32,019 bases of DNA, taken from NCBI GenBank assembly GCA_020846145.1, contig JADLEL010000001.1:1-32019 (forward strand), given 5' to 3'. A program made the position numbers and the translations under genes. How positions within the stretch are numbered: position 1 is the stretch's first letter; the number at the start of each line of letters is the position of its first letter. The stretch is from Pirellulales bacterium. Lineage in GTDB: Bacteria > Planctomycetota > Planctomycetia > Pirellulales > Thermoguttaceae. The notes under the pieces are model-generated. The model was not told the origin of the DNA and made no database searches. It worked only from the letters and a program-made list of their open reading frames with translations. Below are positions 25,086 to 32,019 of this stretch, one piece after another.

Positions 25086-26384
25086 ATGATCGACGATAAC
25101 GACGATTTCAAAAACACCTACGCTTACGACGGACGCGGGCGGATGACGTCGGTCGTGCAGGAAGGGCAGGAATACGGCAACTCCGCGGCCTTCAAGCGCG
25201 TGGAATTCGCCTACGATGAAATCAATCGCCTCACCGGCATCGACCGCTACCAACTCAATGCCGAAGAGACGGAAGTCTTCGTGGCCAATTCGCATTGCCA
25301 GTTCGATTTCGCCTCCCGGCTGACCGCGCTCACGCATCAGGTCGATGCGAACAACATTCTCGCCGACTACGGCTTCGAGTACGACGCCGCCCACCGGCTC
25401 ACCGAGTTCACGTCCCTTAACGACTCGTCCGGCGGGCTGGGCACGGTGACGTATGATTACGACGATTTCGGCCAGTTGCTCGATGTCGATTACGCGAATT
25501 GGCTCGACGGTTCGACGGTCGAAGACTACGATTACGACGAAAACGGCAACCGCGAGACTGCCAACGGCGCGACCTACGCCACCGGCGACCACAACCGGAT
25601 GACCTCCGACGGCAATTTCACCTACGAATACGACGGCGAAGGCAACCGCACCGCCAAGACCGCGGCCGACGGTCTGTCGCGCGTGGTGTACGAATGGGAC
25701 TACCGCAACCGGCTGACGAAAGTGCCTTTCCTCAGCCGCGCCAGTACGCAAATCGCTTGGGAAAACGCAGATACGGATAAGGTCGTTGATTACGCATACG
25801 ATGTTTTCAACCGGCTCATCCACAAGGAAGCGGAAGATTTCGACCTGGCAACGGTCAACCAAGAAGCCTACGTGTACGACGGGCAGCACGTCGCGCTCAA
25901 ATTTGCCCGGGGCGATGGCGACGATATGGCGGCCTCCGACCTCGCGGCCCGGTATCTCTACGGCCCGGCGGTCGATATGGTCATGGCGGAAGAGGCGACC
26001 AGCGGCGCGACGTCGGGCAACGTCCTCTGGATGCTCGCCGATAACCAAGGCACGATCCGCGACGTGGCGATTTACGACGATCAAGCCGACGAAGCGAGCG
26101 TGGTCAACCACCTGACCTACGGGGCGTTCGGCAACTTGACCGAGAACGACCTCCGCGATCCCGACTTCGACCCCACGTTCAGCTACACGGGCCGGCAGTT
26201 CGATGCCGACGCCGATCTTTACTACTACCGCGCCCGGTGGTATGATGCCCAGACCGGCCGCTTTATCGGCGAAGACCCGCTCGGCTTCGCCGCCGGCGAC
26301 GCCAACCTCGCCCGCTACTGCGGGAATGGACCCACGATTTTCTCCGATCCGAGTGGCTGTGGCGCAAGGTCTTGGGCGCCGTAA
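25086..26384 (+). CDS. Truncated RHS repeat protein (C-terminal core fragment)
   Basis: A 432-residue fragment of an RHS/YD-repeat protein, a family of very large secreted shells that deliver toxins or mediate surface contact. YD repeats are clear (FKNTYAYDGRGRMTSV, TYDYDDFGQLLDVDYAN, YDYDENGNRETAN). It ends with the RHS core hallmark YYYRARWYDAQTGRFIGEDP and RYCGNGPTIFSDPSG. The reading frame continues upstream without a start (GGGNRTSLAAM); TACGATTTT (Tyr-Asp-Phe) at 25046-25054 lies one base out of frame, suggesting a one-base insertion in a T-run. After DPSG it reads into antisense integrase sequence and stops (CGARSWAP). Both ends are broken, and no ribosome site supports the ATG at 25086. 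It is almost certainly a relic. Confidence 0.75.
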   Translation: MIDDNDDFKNTYAYDGRGRMTSVVQEGQEYGNSAAFKRVEFAYDEINRLTGIDRYQLNAEETEVFVANSHCQFDFASRLTALTHQVDANNILADYGFEYDAAHRLTEFTSLNDSSGGLGTVTYDYDDFGQLLDVDYANWLDGSTVEDYDYDENGNRETANGATYATGDHNRMTSDGNFTYEYDGEGNRTAKTAADGLSRVVYEWDYRNRLTKVPFLSRASTQIAWENADTDKVVDYAYDVFNRLIHKEAEDFDLATVNQEAYVYDGQHVALKFARGDGDDMAASDLAARYLYGPAVDMVMAEEATSGATSGNVLWMLADNQGTIRDVAIYDDQADEASVVNHLTYGAFGNLTENDLRDPDFDPTFSYTGRQFDADADLYYYRARWYDAQTGRFIGEDPLGFAAGDANLARYCGNGPTIFSDPSGCGARSWAP

Positions 26385-27498
26385 CCTCGGACATTCCGCT
26401 GCGGCGGGCGAGTTCGATAAACTCGTTGCGGATATTTTCGTTCCGCACCGCACCCAAATCCCGCCAGATCGCGGACTTGATTCGGAGTTGCTCGATGCGT
26501 TCGAGCGGAGGGTCGAGGCAGCCCTCGTGTTTGCAGACGCGGCGGGCCGCTTCCCGCTTCAGCATCGCGAAGGTCAAACCGCTTAACGGCGGCTCGCACT
26601 CGCCATAATAACGTCGTTGCTGAAATACCGGTCCCGTTACGCGGCCCTGGAGTTCCCGCCGCAGGACCTCCACCAGCGCGGGCATCAGCGGGATCTCGCG
26701 CTCGTTGCGCGTTTTGACCTGCCAGCCGAGTTCGGGCTTGTTGCGAACGTAAAGCCAGCCGGTTTCCAGGTTCAAATCGTCGGGGAGCAAGAGGTGCGCA
26801 AGCTCGCCCGGCCGCAGGCCGGTCAACAATAGCGTCGCAAACAAGGGGAACTGCCATGCGTCGCAAAGTTCGAAAAAACGTCGTTCTCGATCGGCCGTGA
26901 AGACGAATATCGGCTTGGCGTTCTCGATCGGGATGCGCCCAATTTCAATCACCCGGAAGGGATTTTCGGCGTAGGGCGACAGATGCCGATGCCGTTGCGC
27001 GAAGTTAAACAACGTCGAACAGGTTTCCAAAATGTACTTCACGCCGGCATCCAGAAACAACCGCTTGCGGCTGTGGCGGTGGCCGTTCGGGGCGACCTTT
27101 ACCGCGCGCAAGTAGCGGACGAACTCCCCCGCGTCCTGGGGCCGGAAATCGGAAGCCTGCCGCACCGGATGCACGTTCGCGACAAAAGTCACCAAATGTT
27201 CCGTGGCCGCGCGATAGCGACGTACGGTTTGCACCGAGGATCGGCGGACGTGCTCGTGATGGTCGAGCCAGCGGCGGCGCAGTTCGACGATCGAGATCGG
27301 CTCGAAGCTCAGGGCGGCCGGCGCCCCCGTTTCCAACTGGCCGTTGATTTGGGCCGCCAACTGCCGTGCCGCGTCGCGAACCGGCCCGACCCGTGGGCGT
27401 CGTCGCCGTCCGTTTTCGTGGTACTGCAAATACCAGATTTTACCCCGCAAATAGGCCCCGACTTCCCCTACGCGAAACGCGGTGTTTCGCTTCGCCAT
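26263..27498 (-). CDS. Tyrosine recombinase (integrase), C-terminally truncated
   Basis: About 411 codons, of which the first 380 or so are genuine integrase. There is an N-terminal arm-type DNA-binding region (AYLRGKIWYLQYHENGRRRR), a SAM-like core-binding domain (about 80-190), and the catalytic domain with the first Arg in LLLTGLRPGEL, the Lys region QVKTRNEREIPLMP, and box II TAPKTLRHS. Sequence similarity stops there. The His/Trp position and the Tyr nucleophile are missing, replaced by a basic tail that is antisense RHS (from about 26360 downward). It should therefore be inactive. The start at 27498 has GGGAGG seven bases upstream; the frame's extension to 27783 has no support and reads through the 34-bp inverted repeat. 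Confidence 0.82.
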   Translation of the reverse strand: MAKRNTAFRVGEVGAYLRGKIWYLQYHENGRRRRPRVGPVRDAARQLAAQINGQLETGAPAALSFEPISIVELRRRWLDHHEHVRRSSVQTVRRYRAATEHLVTFVANVHPVRQASDFRPQDAGEFVRYLRAVKVAPNGHRHSRKRLFLDAGVKYILETCSTLFNFAQRHRHLSPYAENPFRVIEIGRIPIENAKPIFVFTADRERRFFELCDAWQFPLFATLLLTGLRPGELAHLLLPDDLNLETGWLYVRNKPELGWQVKTRNEREIPLMPALVEVLRRELQGRVTGPVFQQRRYYGECEPPLSGLTFAMLKREAARRVCKHEGCLDPPLERIEQLRIKSAIWRDLGAVRNENIRNEFIELARRSGMSEVTAPKTLRHSHSDRRKSWVHSRSSGRGWRRRRRSRAGLRR

Positions 27499-27586
27499 GT
27501 CGCACCTCCCGGAGAATCCTCCCGCTACAAACTGCCACAAAAACCGCCACAAACGGGAAGTTCCGAGAGATCCCAAGAAACGCAAA

Positions 27587-27620
27587 TGCCTACGAGTCAA
27601 GTACTTATGACTCGTAGGCA
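27587..27620. repeat. 34-bp inverted repeat, 13-8-13, candidate recombination site or operator
   Basis: TGCCTACGAGTCA (27587-27599) and TGACTCGTAGGCA (27608-27620) are perfect inverted copies around the asymmetric eight-base centre AGTACTTA. Two 13-base arms and an 8-base spacer are the geometry of a tyrosine-recombinase crossover site such as loxP. It lies 89 bases upstream of the integrase start. An operator for the integrase gene is the main alternative. Confidence 0.6.
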
Positions 27621-27828
27621 ACAGACAAAGCGGAGAGGACAGGAACCGAACTATCTCGAAAAGCACGGGAAAAACGGGGTATTCCAAAATATGCGGTGCG
27701 GAATCCGGTGCAGTAGGAAGCGAAATCGCAATCTTGGCGGCGGCGTGGCCCCACCTCTCGGCAGCGGATCGGAAAGCAATCATGGAGATTGTTCGGAAAG
27801 CAAGTAACGTATAAAATGAAATCGGGTA

Positions 27829-27846
27829 AGCCCCTGGCCAGGGGCT
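27829..27846. repeat. 18-bp perfect palindrome
   Basis: AGCCCCTGG followed by its exact reverse complement CCAGGGGCT, with no loop. It lies 80 bases before the 186-aa gene. It could be an operator for a dimeric regulator; with no spacer it makes a poor terminator. Confidence 0.5.
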
Positions 27847-27849
27847 AAG

Positions 27850-27901
27850 CGGTTCGGACCGGCGGCGAGTTATTCGCCTTTCACGCTGACCGGTTCGGAC
27901 C
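27850..27901. repeat. Direct repeat pair CGGTTCGGACC
   Basis: Identical 11-base copies occur at 27850-27860 and 27891-27901, 41 bases apart (about four helical turns), around a GGCGA-GTTAT-TCGCC hairpin. The spacing places both on the same DNA face. They may be binding sites for an element-encoded regulator or replication protein. Confidence 0.4.
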
Positions 27902-27926
27902 CGCCCGATTCAACAAAAGGCGAACG

Positions 27927-28487
27927 ATGAAAAATCTATGCGTTTTGGTAAATGCCATTCTCGAATTGCGGGACAGAATTATTGCAGCGGTCGATGCCGA
28001 TATTCGCGACCCTCTCCCCCCCGCCCCGATGCCTCCCGCGCCCGAGGCTGATAGCCCGATGTTCGTGGGGGCAGAATTTTTGCCCTCTCGCCTCGAATCC
28101 ATCGACCTCGGTCAGGTTGACCGGCTTGTACCGGCGGCAATCAAGGACGTGAAATCTCTAGGGTTGTCGGCTGAAGTGCTGAGGCTTCCCGGCAGCTTGC
28201 TCGCCGTTCGCAATGCGGCGGGGGATGCGGTTTTTGCCGGTCAACGATTGCCCTATGACCATGCTTCGATCACTGAATTGGATGAAGCCGTTACACGATT
28301 GGGGCGGATTCTTCCGCCGGAAAAGCCCATCAACCGGCGCGGTCGAAAGCCTGACAAGGAACTCCAAAAAATTTACGAAACCATTCGCAAGGACAATCTC
28401 TCTCCAGAAAAAATCCAAGAGCGGTGGGGTGGTGAAATGGCCACTGCCCGCCAGTGGCGAAAACGAGCCAGAGAACCAAAAACGTGA
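27927..28487 (+). CDS. Uncharacterised 186-aa mobile-element protein
   Basis: I do not recognise this protein. It starts with a helical segment (CVLVNAILELRDRIIAAVDADI), has a Pro/Ala-rich linker (PLPPAPMPPAPEAD, about 29-42), a middle section with no clear family match, and a basic C-terminus (INRRGRKPDKELQKIYETIR, then WGGEMATARQWRKRARE) that looks like a small DNA-binding helical unit. It follows the structured leader with its palindrome and direct repeats. AAGGCG precedes the ATG. It is on the same strand as the excisionase-like and primase genes but 226 bases ahead of them, with a possible promoter in between. A regulatory or replication-accessory role is inferred from location only. Confidence 0.6.
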   Translation: MKNLCVLVNAILELRDRIIAAVDADIRDPLPPAPMPPAPEADSPMFVGAEFLPSRLESIDLGQVDRLVPAAIKDVKSLGLSAEVLRLPGSLLAVRNAAGDAVFAGQRLPYDHASITELDEAVTRLGRILPPEKPINRRGRKPDKELQKIYETIRKDNLSPEKIQERWGGEMATARQWRKRAREPKT

Positions 28488-28628
28488 CGGAATTATAAAA
28501 CGGCAATTATGTCACGCTATGCGGTTTGATATTTCCGAAAATTTTTCTTCTCAATTTTGCCCTTGTTTTCACGGGCTTCTCGACAACGGCTGAAAAATCT
28601 TTCCGTTTTTTCTTGTGGCGTTTTCTTA

Positions 28629-28656
28629 TTGTCACAATCGCTTGCTAGTCTATGCG
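28629..28656 (+). promoter_or_regulatory. Possible sigma-70-type promoter of the HTH/primase genes
   Basis: TTGTCA (28629-28634), then 16 bases, then TATGCG (28651-28656), inside an AT-rich stretch that separates the 186-aa gene from the HTH gene. The -35 box is good and the -10 box weak. A hairpin-prone GCGGCAAGCG...GCAAGC sequence follows before the ribosome site. Confidence 0.4.
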
Positions 28657-28713
28657 TAATGCGGCAAGCGTAAGCCCGCAAGCAATTACAAACCTCTCTT
28701 GGAAGGAAATTTT

Positions 28714-28896
28714 ATGTCCACCATGAACGATGAACGGCTTTTAGTTGGCCCCCGCGATGCGGCCAAGTTGCTGAGCGTGAGCGAGCGAACACTATGGACC
28801 CTGACGCGAGAGAAAAAAATCGAGTCTCGAAAAATCGGGAGACTCGTTCGCTATTCATCCGATGAACTCAAGCGATTCGCAACCGAATGCCGCTAG
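28714..28896 (+). CDS. Excisionase-like helix-turn-helix protein
   Basis: 60 residues of MerR/HTH_17 (excisionase) type: LLVGPRDAAKLLSVSERTLW is the helix-turn-helix, followed by the wing KIESRKIGRLVRYSSDELKRFA. Proteins of this size direct tyrosine recombinases toward excision or act as small repressors in integrated elements. The frame extends to a TTG at 28699, but GGAAGGAAA at 28701-28709 sets the start at the ATG 28714. The intervening 163 bases before the primase start carry no separate gene. If the nearby integrase is dead, this factor may now only regulate the element's own genes. Confidence 0.85.
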   Translation: MSTMNDERLLVGPRDAAKLLSVSERTLWTLTREKKIESRKIGRLVRYSSDELKRFATECR

Positions 28897-29059
28897 AACA
28901 AGCGAACGAAAGGCGAATGACGATGATTCGACTCTTGAAAATTCTCGACTCTGCCCGGCGGCGTTTTCCGCGATTGCAGCGGCCCGTCTTGTGGCTTTCG
29001 GCAAGGTTACTCGATTCGATTTTGCAGCGGCAACGACGGCGAGCAAGGAGGGCGGCACG

Positions 29060-31453
29060 ATGACAACAGCGGCACTCCCATCAGACAACGGAGTAGCTGG
29101 CCGGCGGCTGGTCGAATTACTCGGCATTCAGGTGAAAGGCAACGAAGGGCATGACTTGAAAATGGCTTGCGTTTCCTGCCCGTCAAGCGATGCCGGGAGA
29201 TTGCATTCGGAAACCGGCGTTTTTCATTGCTACTCTTGCGGAGCATCATTATCCGCATTCGCACTTTGCGAAGAGGTTATGAACAACCGAGAAGATGCCA
29301 AGAAAATCATGGTCGAGGTGGGATTGTTCGATGACCGGCCGCAAGCCAACGGCAAACCGTTACTCGAAACGATTGCAAATCTAAAAGGGGTTTCTTCCGA
29401 TGACTTTCGAGCCTTTGGAGCAAAAACGGAAGGAACGGCGATAGTTTTCCCGATGTACGGACCCGACGGCGAGCAATGCTCGACATTCCGATTGACGCTA
29501 GGCAACGGAAAGGGGCTATACGAAAAGGGAAAGCCCGTAGGAATTTTTCTTCCTGGCCGCAAACCGCAAGCGGGCGAGCAATGGACGGTTGTCGAGGGCG
29601 TCAAGGATGCAGCGGCATTGCACGGCATGGGATTTTTGGCGGCGGGCTTGCCTAATAATCGCTTGAATGCGAAATTTGCTCCTCTCTTTCAAGATGCCGA
29701 CGCAGTTTTTATTCCCGACGGCGACCGGCCGGGAGTGGAAGGGGCGACGGTATCGGCAAAGACTTTACAAGGCGTGGCCCGTTCGGTACGAATAGCATCC
29801 CTTCCCGTCGAAATCAAAGACACCAAAGGGCAGGATGTTCGGGACGTTTTGCGAGAGCAAGGCCCCGACGTGATACGCAAGGCAATCGAAGCGGCAAGGC
29901 CGTTTCTCGATAATACCAAAACCATAACCCCCGAATTTCCCGTAAATAACGGGGTTTCGGTTATGGTTATGCCCTTTGACCCTGCATTATTGCCGGAAGC
30001 GGTGAGGCTGTGGGTGGTGGATATTGCGGAGCGTACACAATGCCCACTCGACTTTCCGGCCGTGGGTGCGATGGTGATAATCGCCTCTCTCGTTGGTCGG
30101 CAAGTAGGTATTCGGCCAAAGCGAGAAGATGATTGGGAAGTAATTCCAAATCTCTGGGGTGCGGTGATTGGCCGGCCCGGCATTATGAAATCGCCACCTA
30201 TTCGGGAAATTATGAAGCCTCTCCAACGATTAGAGATTGAATACAGCAAGGATTTTCAAGAATCCGAAAACGAGTACAAAAAAATCGAACTGGCATGGAA
30301 AGCGAAATTCAAGGCTGCGGAAGATTCCCTCCTCCAAGCCGCAAAAAAAGGTTCAGATTTGCAATCCATCGTGATGCCGGGAAAACCACTTATGACGATG
30401 CGGCGGCGGTTCATAACGAACGATTCGACAGTACCTAAATTGGGCGAAATCCTGGCCGGAAGTCCGCATGGCGTTTTGCAATATCGTGATGAGCTGATGG
30501 GGTTCTTGCGGAACCTCGACAAGCCCGGCAGCGAAGCCGATAGAGCGTTTTATATCGAGAGTTGGAGCGGTGATGGGCGTTTTACTTTTGACAGAATTGG
30601 CCGTGGAACTCTCGATATTCCGGCGTGTTGCATTAGCATCCTGGCAACGACGCAACCCGGCCCCCTCGAATCCTATTTATTCGGAGCAAAGCAAGGTGGC
30701 GGTGGGGATGATGGGCTTATCCAACGTTTTCAGTTGATGGTGTATCCCGAAATCGACCGCACTTGGCGAAACGTTGACAGGTGGCCAAACAAGGAAGCCA
30801 GAGAAGCGGCGTATGGTGCGATAACCCGGCTGGCTAACATCGACCTTTGGGAAGTAAACGCCCAGCAGGACGATTATGGTGGCGTTCCTTTTCTCCGATT
30901 TGATGCCGAGGCACAAGGGCGGTTCGATGCGTGGCGGGCTGAACTGGAGCGAGAGGTGCGGTCGGGTGAGCTATCGCCCTCTCTGGAAAGCCACATTGCC
31001 AAGTACCGATCGCTTATCCCATCCCTGGCCCTGCTAATCCATCTTGCCGATGGGCGGTCCGGTCCGGTCGGGTTGACGGCACTCGATAAGGCGACAGCGT
31101 GGGGCGTGTATCTCCGAAGCCATGCCGAGAAAATCTATGGGGCTGTCGAAACCGATGCCCTCGAAACGGCCAGCGATGCCAAGCTGGAATCCTTCATCCG
31201 GTCGAAAGGTGGTCGGGTAACGGTGCGAGAAGCCCGTAACCGATTCAGAGGTGATTCCGAGGCGGCGGAAGCGAAGCTACAAGGATGGGCAAAGCAGGGG
31301 AAGGGACAATGGGAAGCCGTATCTCCTGGCCCCTATGGTGGTCGGCCAGCAACGTATTTTGTACTCTCCAACGGTGATAACCATAACCATAACCTCGAAA
31401 TCTTCGAGGAAAACGAGGTTTCGGTTATGGCGATAGCAAAGGAAAGGGCGTAA
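29060..31453 (+). CDS. Primase-type zinc finger/TOPRIM plus DUF3987 ATPase protein
   Basis: 797 residues joining DNA-replication modules. Near the N-terminus, Cys37-x2-Cys40 and Cys57-x2-Cys60 (MACVSC, FHCYSCGAS) form a DnaG/phage-type zinc ribbon. A TOPRIM-like domain follows, with Glu179 in VVEGVKDAAAL and DGD at 220-222 in FIPDGDRPG. The second half is DUF3987, a RecA-like ATPase: GRPGIMKSP (about 371-379) as Walker A, QYRDELMGFL as Walker B, SILATTQPGP as a sensor, and a C-terminal winged-helix-like region. Such proteins replicate plasmids, prophages and integrative elements. The frame opens at 28862, overlapping the HTH gene, but AAGGAGG eight bases before 29060 fixes the start. Paired stem-forming repeats flank the ATPase half. 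Confidence 0.88.
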   Translation: MTTAALPSDNGVAGRRLVELLGIQVKGNEGHDLKMACVSCPSSDAGRLHSETGVFHCYSCGASLSAFALCEEVMNNREDAKKIMVEVGLFDDRPQANGKPLLETIANLKGVSSDDFRAFGAKTEGTAIVFPMYGPDGEQCSTFRLTLGNGKGLYEKGKPVGIFLPGRKPQAGEQWTVVEGVKDAAALHGMGFLAAGLPNNRLNAKFAPLFQDADAVFIPDGDRPGVEGATVSAKTLQGVARSVRIASLPVEIKDTKGQDVRDVLREQGPDVIRKAIEAARPFLDNTKTITPEFPVNNGVSVMVMPFDPALLPEAVRLWVVDIAERTQCPLDFPAVGAMVIIASLVGRQVGIRPKREDDWEVIPNLWGAVIGRPGIMKSPPIREIMKPLQRLEIEYSKDFQESENEYKKIELAWKAKFKAAEDSLLQAAKKGSDLQSIVMPGKPLMTMRRRFITNDSTVPKLGEILAGSPHGVLQYRDELMGFLRNLDKPGSEADRAFYIESWSGDGRFTFDRIGRGTLDIPACCISILATTQPGPLESYLFGAKQGGGGDDGLIQRFQLMVYPEIDRTWRNVDRWPNKEAREAAYGAITRLANIDLWEVNAQQDDYGGVPFLRFDAEAQGRFDAWRAELEREVRSGELSPSLESHIAKYRSLIPSLALLIHLADGRSGPVGLTALDKATAWGVYLRSHAEKIYGAVETDALETASDAKLESFIRSKGGRVTVREARNRFRGDSEAAEAKLQGWAKQGKGQWEAVSPGPYGGRPATYFVLSNGDNHNHNLEIFEENEVSVMAIAKERA
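29920..29968. repeat. Stem-forming repeat R1 inside the primase gene
   Basis: CCATAACC and CCCCG on the left pair with CGGGG (29950-29954) and GGTTATGG (29959-29966) on the right. It lies at the junction between the TOPRIM half and the DUF3987 half and encodes the linker ending NNGVSVMVMP. GGTTTCGGTTATGG (29953-29966) recurs exactly in R2. Confidence 0.5.
31379..31430. repeat. Stem-forming repeat R2 near the end of the primase gene
   Basis: The left side has tandem AACCAT units leading to CCATAACC and CCTCG (31387-31397); the right side has CGAGG (31414-31418) and GGTTATGG (31423-31430). It encodes the last residues (DNHNHN, then NEVSVMAIAKERA). It shares the layout and a 14-base identity with R1, 1464 bases away and in the same reading frame. 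Confidence 0.5.
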
Positions 31454-31533
31454 TGCCGCACAAGCCGACGACGTGGGAACGCAAGCCCGATACCTTGACC
31501 CAGACAAGGGGGCAACCACTGACGGGGCGGTAG
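31453..31533 (+). CDS. Possible 26-aa ORF translationally coupled to the primase gene
   Basis: The primase stop TAA overlaps an ATG (TAATG) that opens a 26-codon frame, MPHKPTTWERKPDTLTQTRG and six more residues, ending at a TAG. No own ribosome site is visible, but GGAAAGGGCG lies just before the overlap. It could be a real micro-protein or the 5' end of a decayed gene. I recognise no family. Confidence 0.3.
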   Translation: MPHKPTTWERKPDTLTQTRGQPLTGR

Positions 31534-31560
31534 GGGGGGTGAAATCCTATAGGGGGGGTG
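31531..31560 (+). repeat. Tandem G-run repeat TAGGGGGGGTG x2
   Basis: TAGGGGGGGTG occurs at 31531-31541 and again at 31550-31560, followed by CCCCTAG that can pair with the second run. Runs of seven Gs are prone to slippage and to G-quadruplex pairing. The 261-base gap between the primase and the next gene otherwise holds only an AT-rich patch near 31590. Confidence 0.5.
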
Positions 31561-31714
31561 CCCCTAGACCGGCTCGCTCCCCTCCCGCATTTTTTCCTGA
31601 ATTTTGGAACACCCCAAAATGAGTAGAACGGGGGAAATGGGAAAACTCGACTGAAAATTGCCGAAACGGGCGCGGCTTTACGCCCGGTCAACTTTTTGCG
31701 AAAGGATGCTGATT

Positions 31715-32019
31715 ATGGTAACGACGTTAGAGAAACCCAGGACCGAGCTGGCGGCGGCGAAACGCGCGTCGATTTACGACGACGAAAAAGTTGCGGCGGC
31801 ACAGGCCCTCGTGGAGCGGATGCGGCAGGCTGTTGTCGATGCCGAAGCGGAATTTGCGGCGGCGACCGAGCGCGGAGTCGTCAATGAAATCGACGCATTG
31901 TTGACTGGAGAAAATCCGTCAAGCGGCGCGGACGAGGCATTGCGTAAGCTGAACATTGCGCGCGAGGCACTTGCTCTTGCGACAAAAAGTTTGGACGTGG
32001 CCGCTATTCACGCGAGCGG
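31715..32019 (+). CDS. Ala/Glu-rich coiled-coil protein, 3' end outside window
   Basis: An open frame from ATG 31715 to the window edge, 101 complete codons and no stop. AAAGGA lies eight bases upstream of the start. The product begins MVTTLEKPRTELAAAKRA and is rich in Ala, Glu and Arg, with long predicted helices (KVAAAQALVERMRQAVVDAE; ADEALRKLNIAREALALATK) consistent with a coiled coil. No family is recognised. It follows the primase on the same strand and is probably part of the same mobile element. Because it has no stop within the window, a simple ORF search would miss it. Confidence 0.65.
   Translation, partial: MVTTLEKPRTELAAAKRASIYDDEKVAAAQALVERMRQAVVDAEAEFAAATERGVVNEIDALLTGENPSSGADEALRKLNIAREALALATKSLDVAAIHAS

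Larger units (their letters stand above)
27499..27926. other. 428-base divergent intergenic region of the mobile element
   Basis: It separates the leftward integrase from the rightward accessory genes. It contains the 13-8-13 inverted repeat (27587-27620), an 18-bp palindrome (27829-27846), two direct repeats CGGTTCGGACC and a GGCGA/TCGCC hairpin (27864-27878). No credible ORF or clear promoter hexamers were found in the middle (27621-27810). Confidence 0.4.

Noticed and set aside
24729..26453. 574-codon minus-strand open frame
   Set aside because: It is antisense to the discoidin domain and the RHS repeats, with composition typical of a codon-bias shadow and no family features.
27499..27783. 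95-codon N-terminal extension of the integrase
   Set aside because: It crosses the 34-bp inverted repeat and has no family similarity, while GGGAGG marks the start at 27498.

Overview
The window looks like chromosome of a Planctomycetota bacterium. The evidence is a DUF1559 protein with a prepilin-type N-terminus and an H-X9-DG motif, a PEP-CTERM surface protein built of autotransporter-associated beta-strand repeats, a formylglycine-type sulfatase, two DUF2961/GH172 proteins and a DUF6259 protein. Coding is dense and GC-rich, and this produces many long antisense shadow frames. No genus can be named from the sequence alone.

Region 1 (about 1-25,050) is a carbohydrate-utilisation locus. It holds a secreted GH106-like rhamnosidase (154-3573, +), a XylR-like AraC/LacI hybrid regulator (3588-4790, -), and a cytoplasmic operon (5006-10016, +) with a URO-D family protein, a phosphomannose-isomerase-like cupin, a sugar/H+ symporter and a tagatose/psicose-3-epimerase-like TIM barrel. 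On the minus strand lies a secreted set: the PEP-CTERM repeat protein, GH172, DUF6259 and a barrel-less DUF6259 paralogue (17728 down to 10071). A sulfatase follows (19880-18330, -), then a plus-strand set of DUF1559 pseudopilin, small lipoprotein and GH172-Fn3-discoidin protein (20170-24930). The inferred logic is extracellular trimming of a sulfated, furanose- or deoxyhexose-rich glycan, uptake by the symporter, and isomerisation inside the cell.

The strongest new observation is a shared promoter module found three times: near 4829-4880 (+), 18167-18116 (-) and 20047-20098 (+). Each copy has the core GTGCAGAA, in two copies inside a CGCAAAA/TTTTGC dyad. In all three, exactly 39 nt separate the start of the core from the start of a TATAAT-like -10 box, and no good -35 box is present. 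The three sites sit ahead of the cytoplasmic operon, the PEP-CTERM set and the pseudopilin/GH172 set. This suggests one regulon driven by the local XylR-like activator.

Two diverged palindromic elements in the same orientation (1-126 and 24931-25053) bracket region 1. Region 2 (about 25,040-27,500) is a scar. A 5'-truncated RHS fragment and a tyrosine recombinase that has lost its catalytic C-terminus are joined tail to tail near 26,360. Region 3 (about 27,500-32,019) is mobile-element cargo: a 34-bp inverted repeat of 13-8-13 geometry, an uncharacterised 186-aa gene, an excisionase-like HTH gene, a primase/DUF3987 ATPase gene with matching stem-forming repeats at the two edges of its ATPase half, a 26-codon ORF, and a partial coiled-coil gene running off the window. 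No rRNA, tRNA or CRISPR array was seen.
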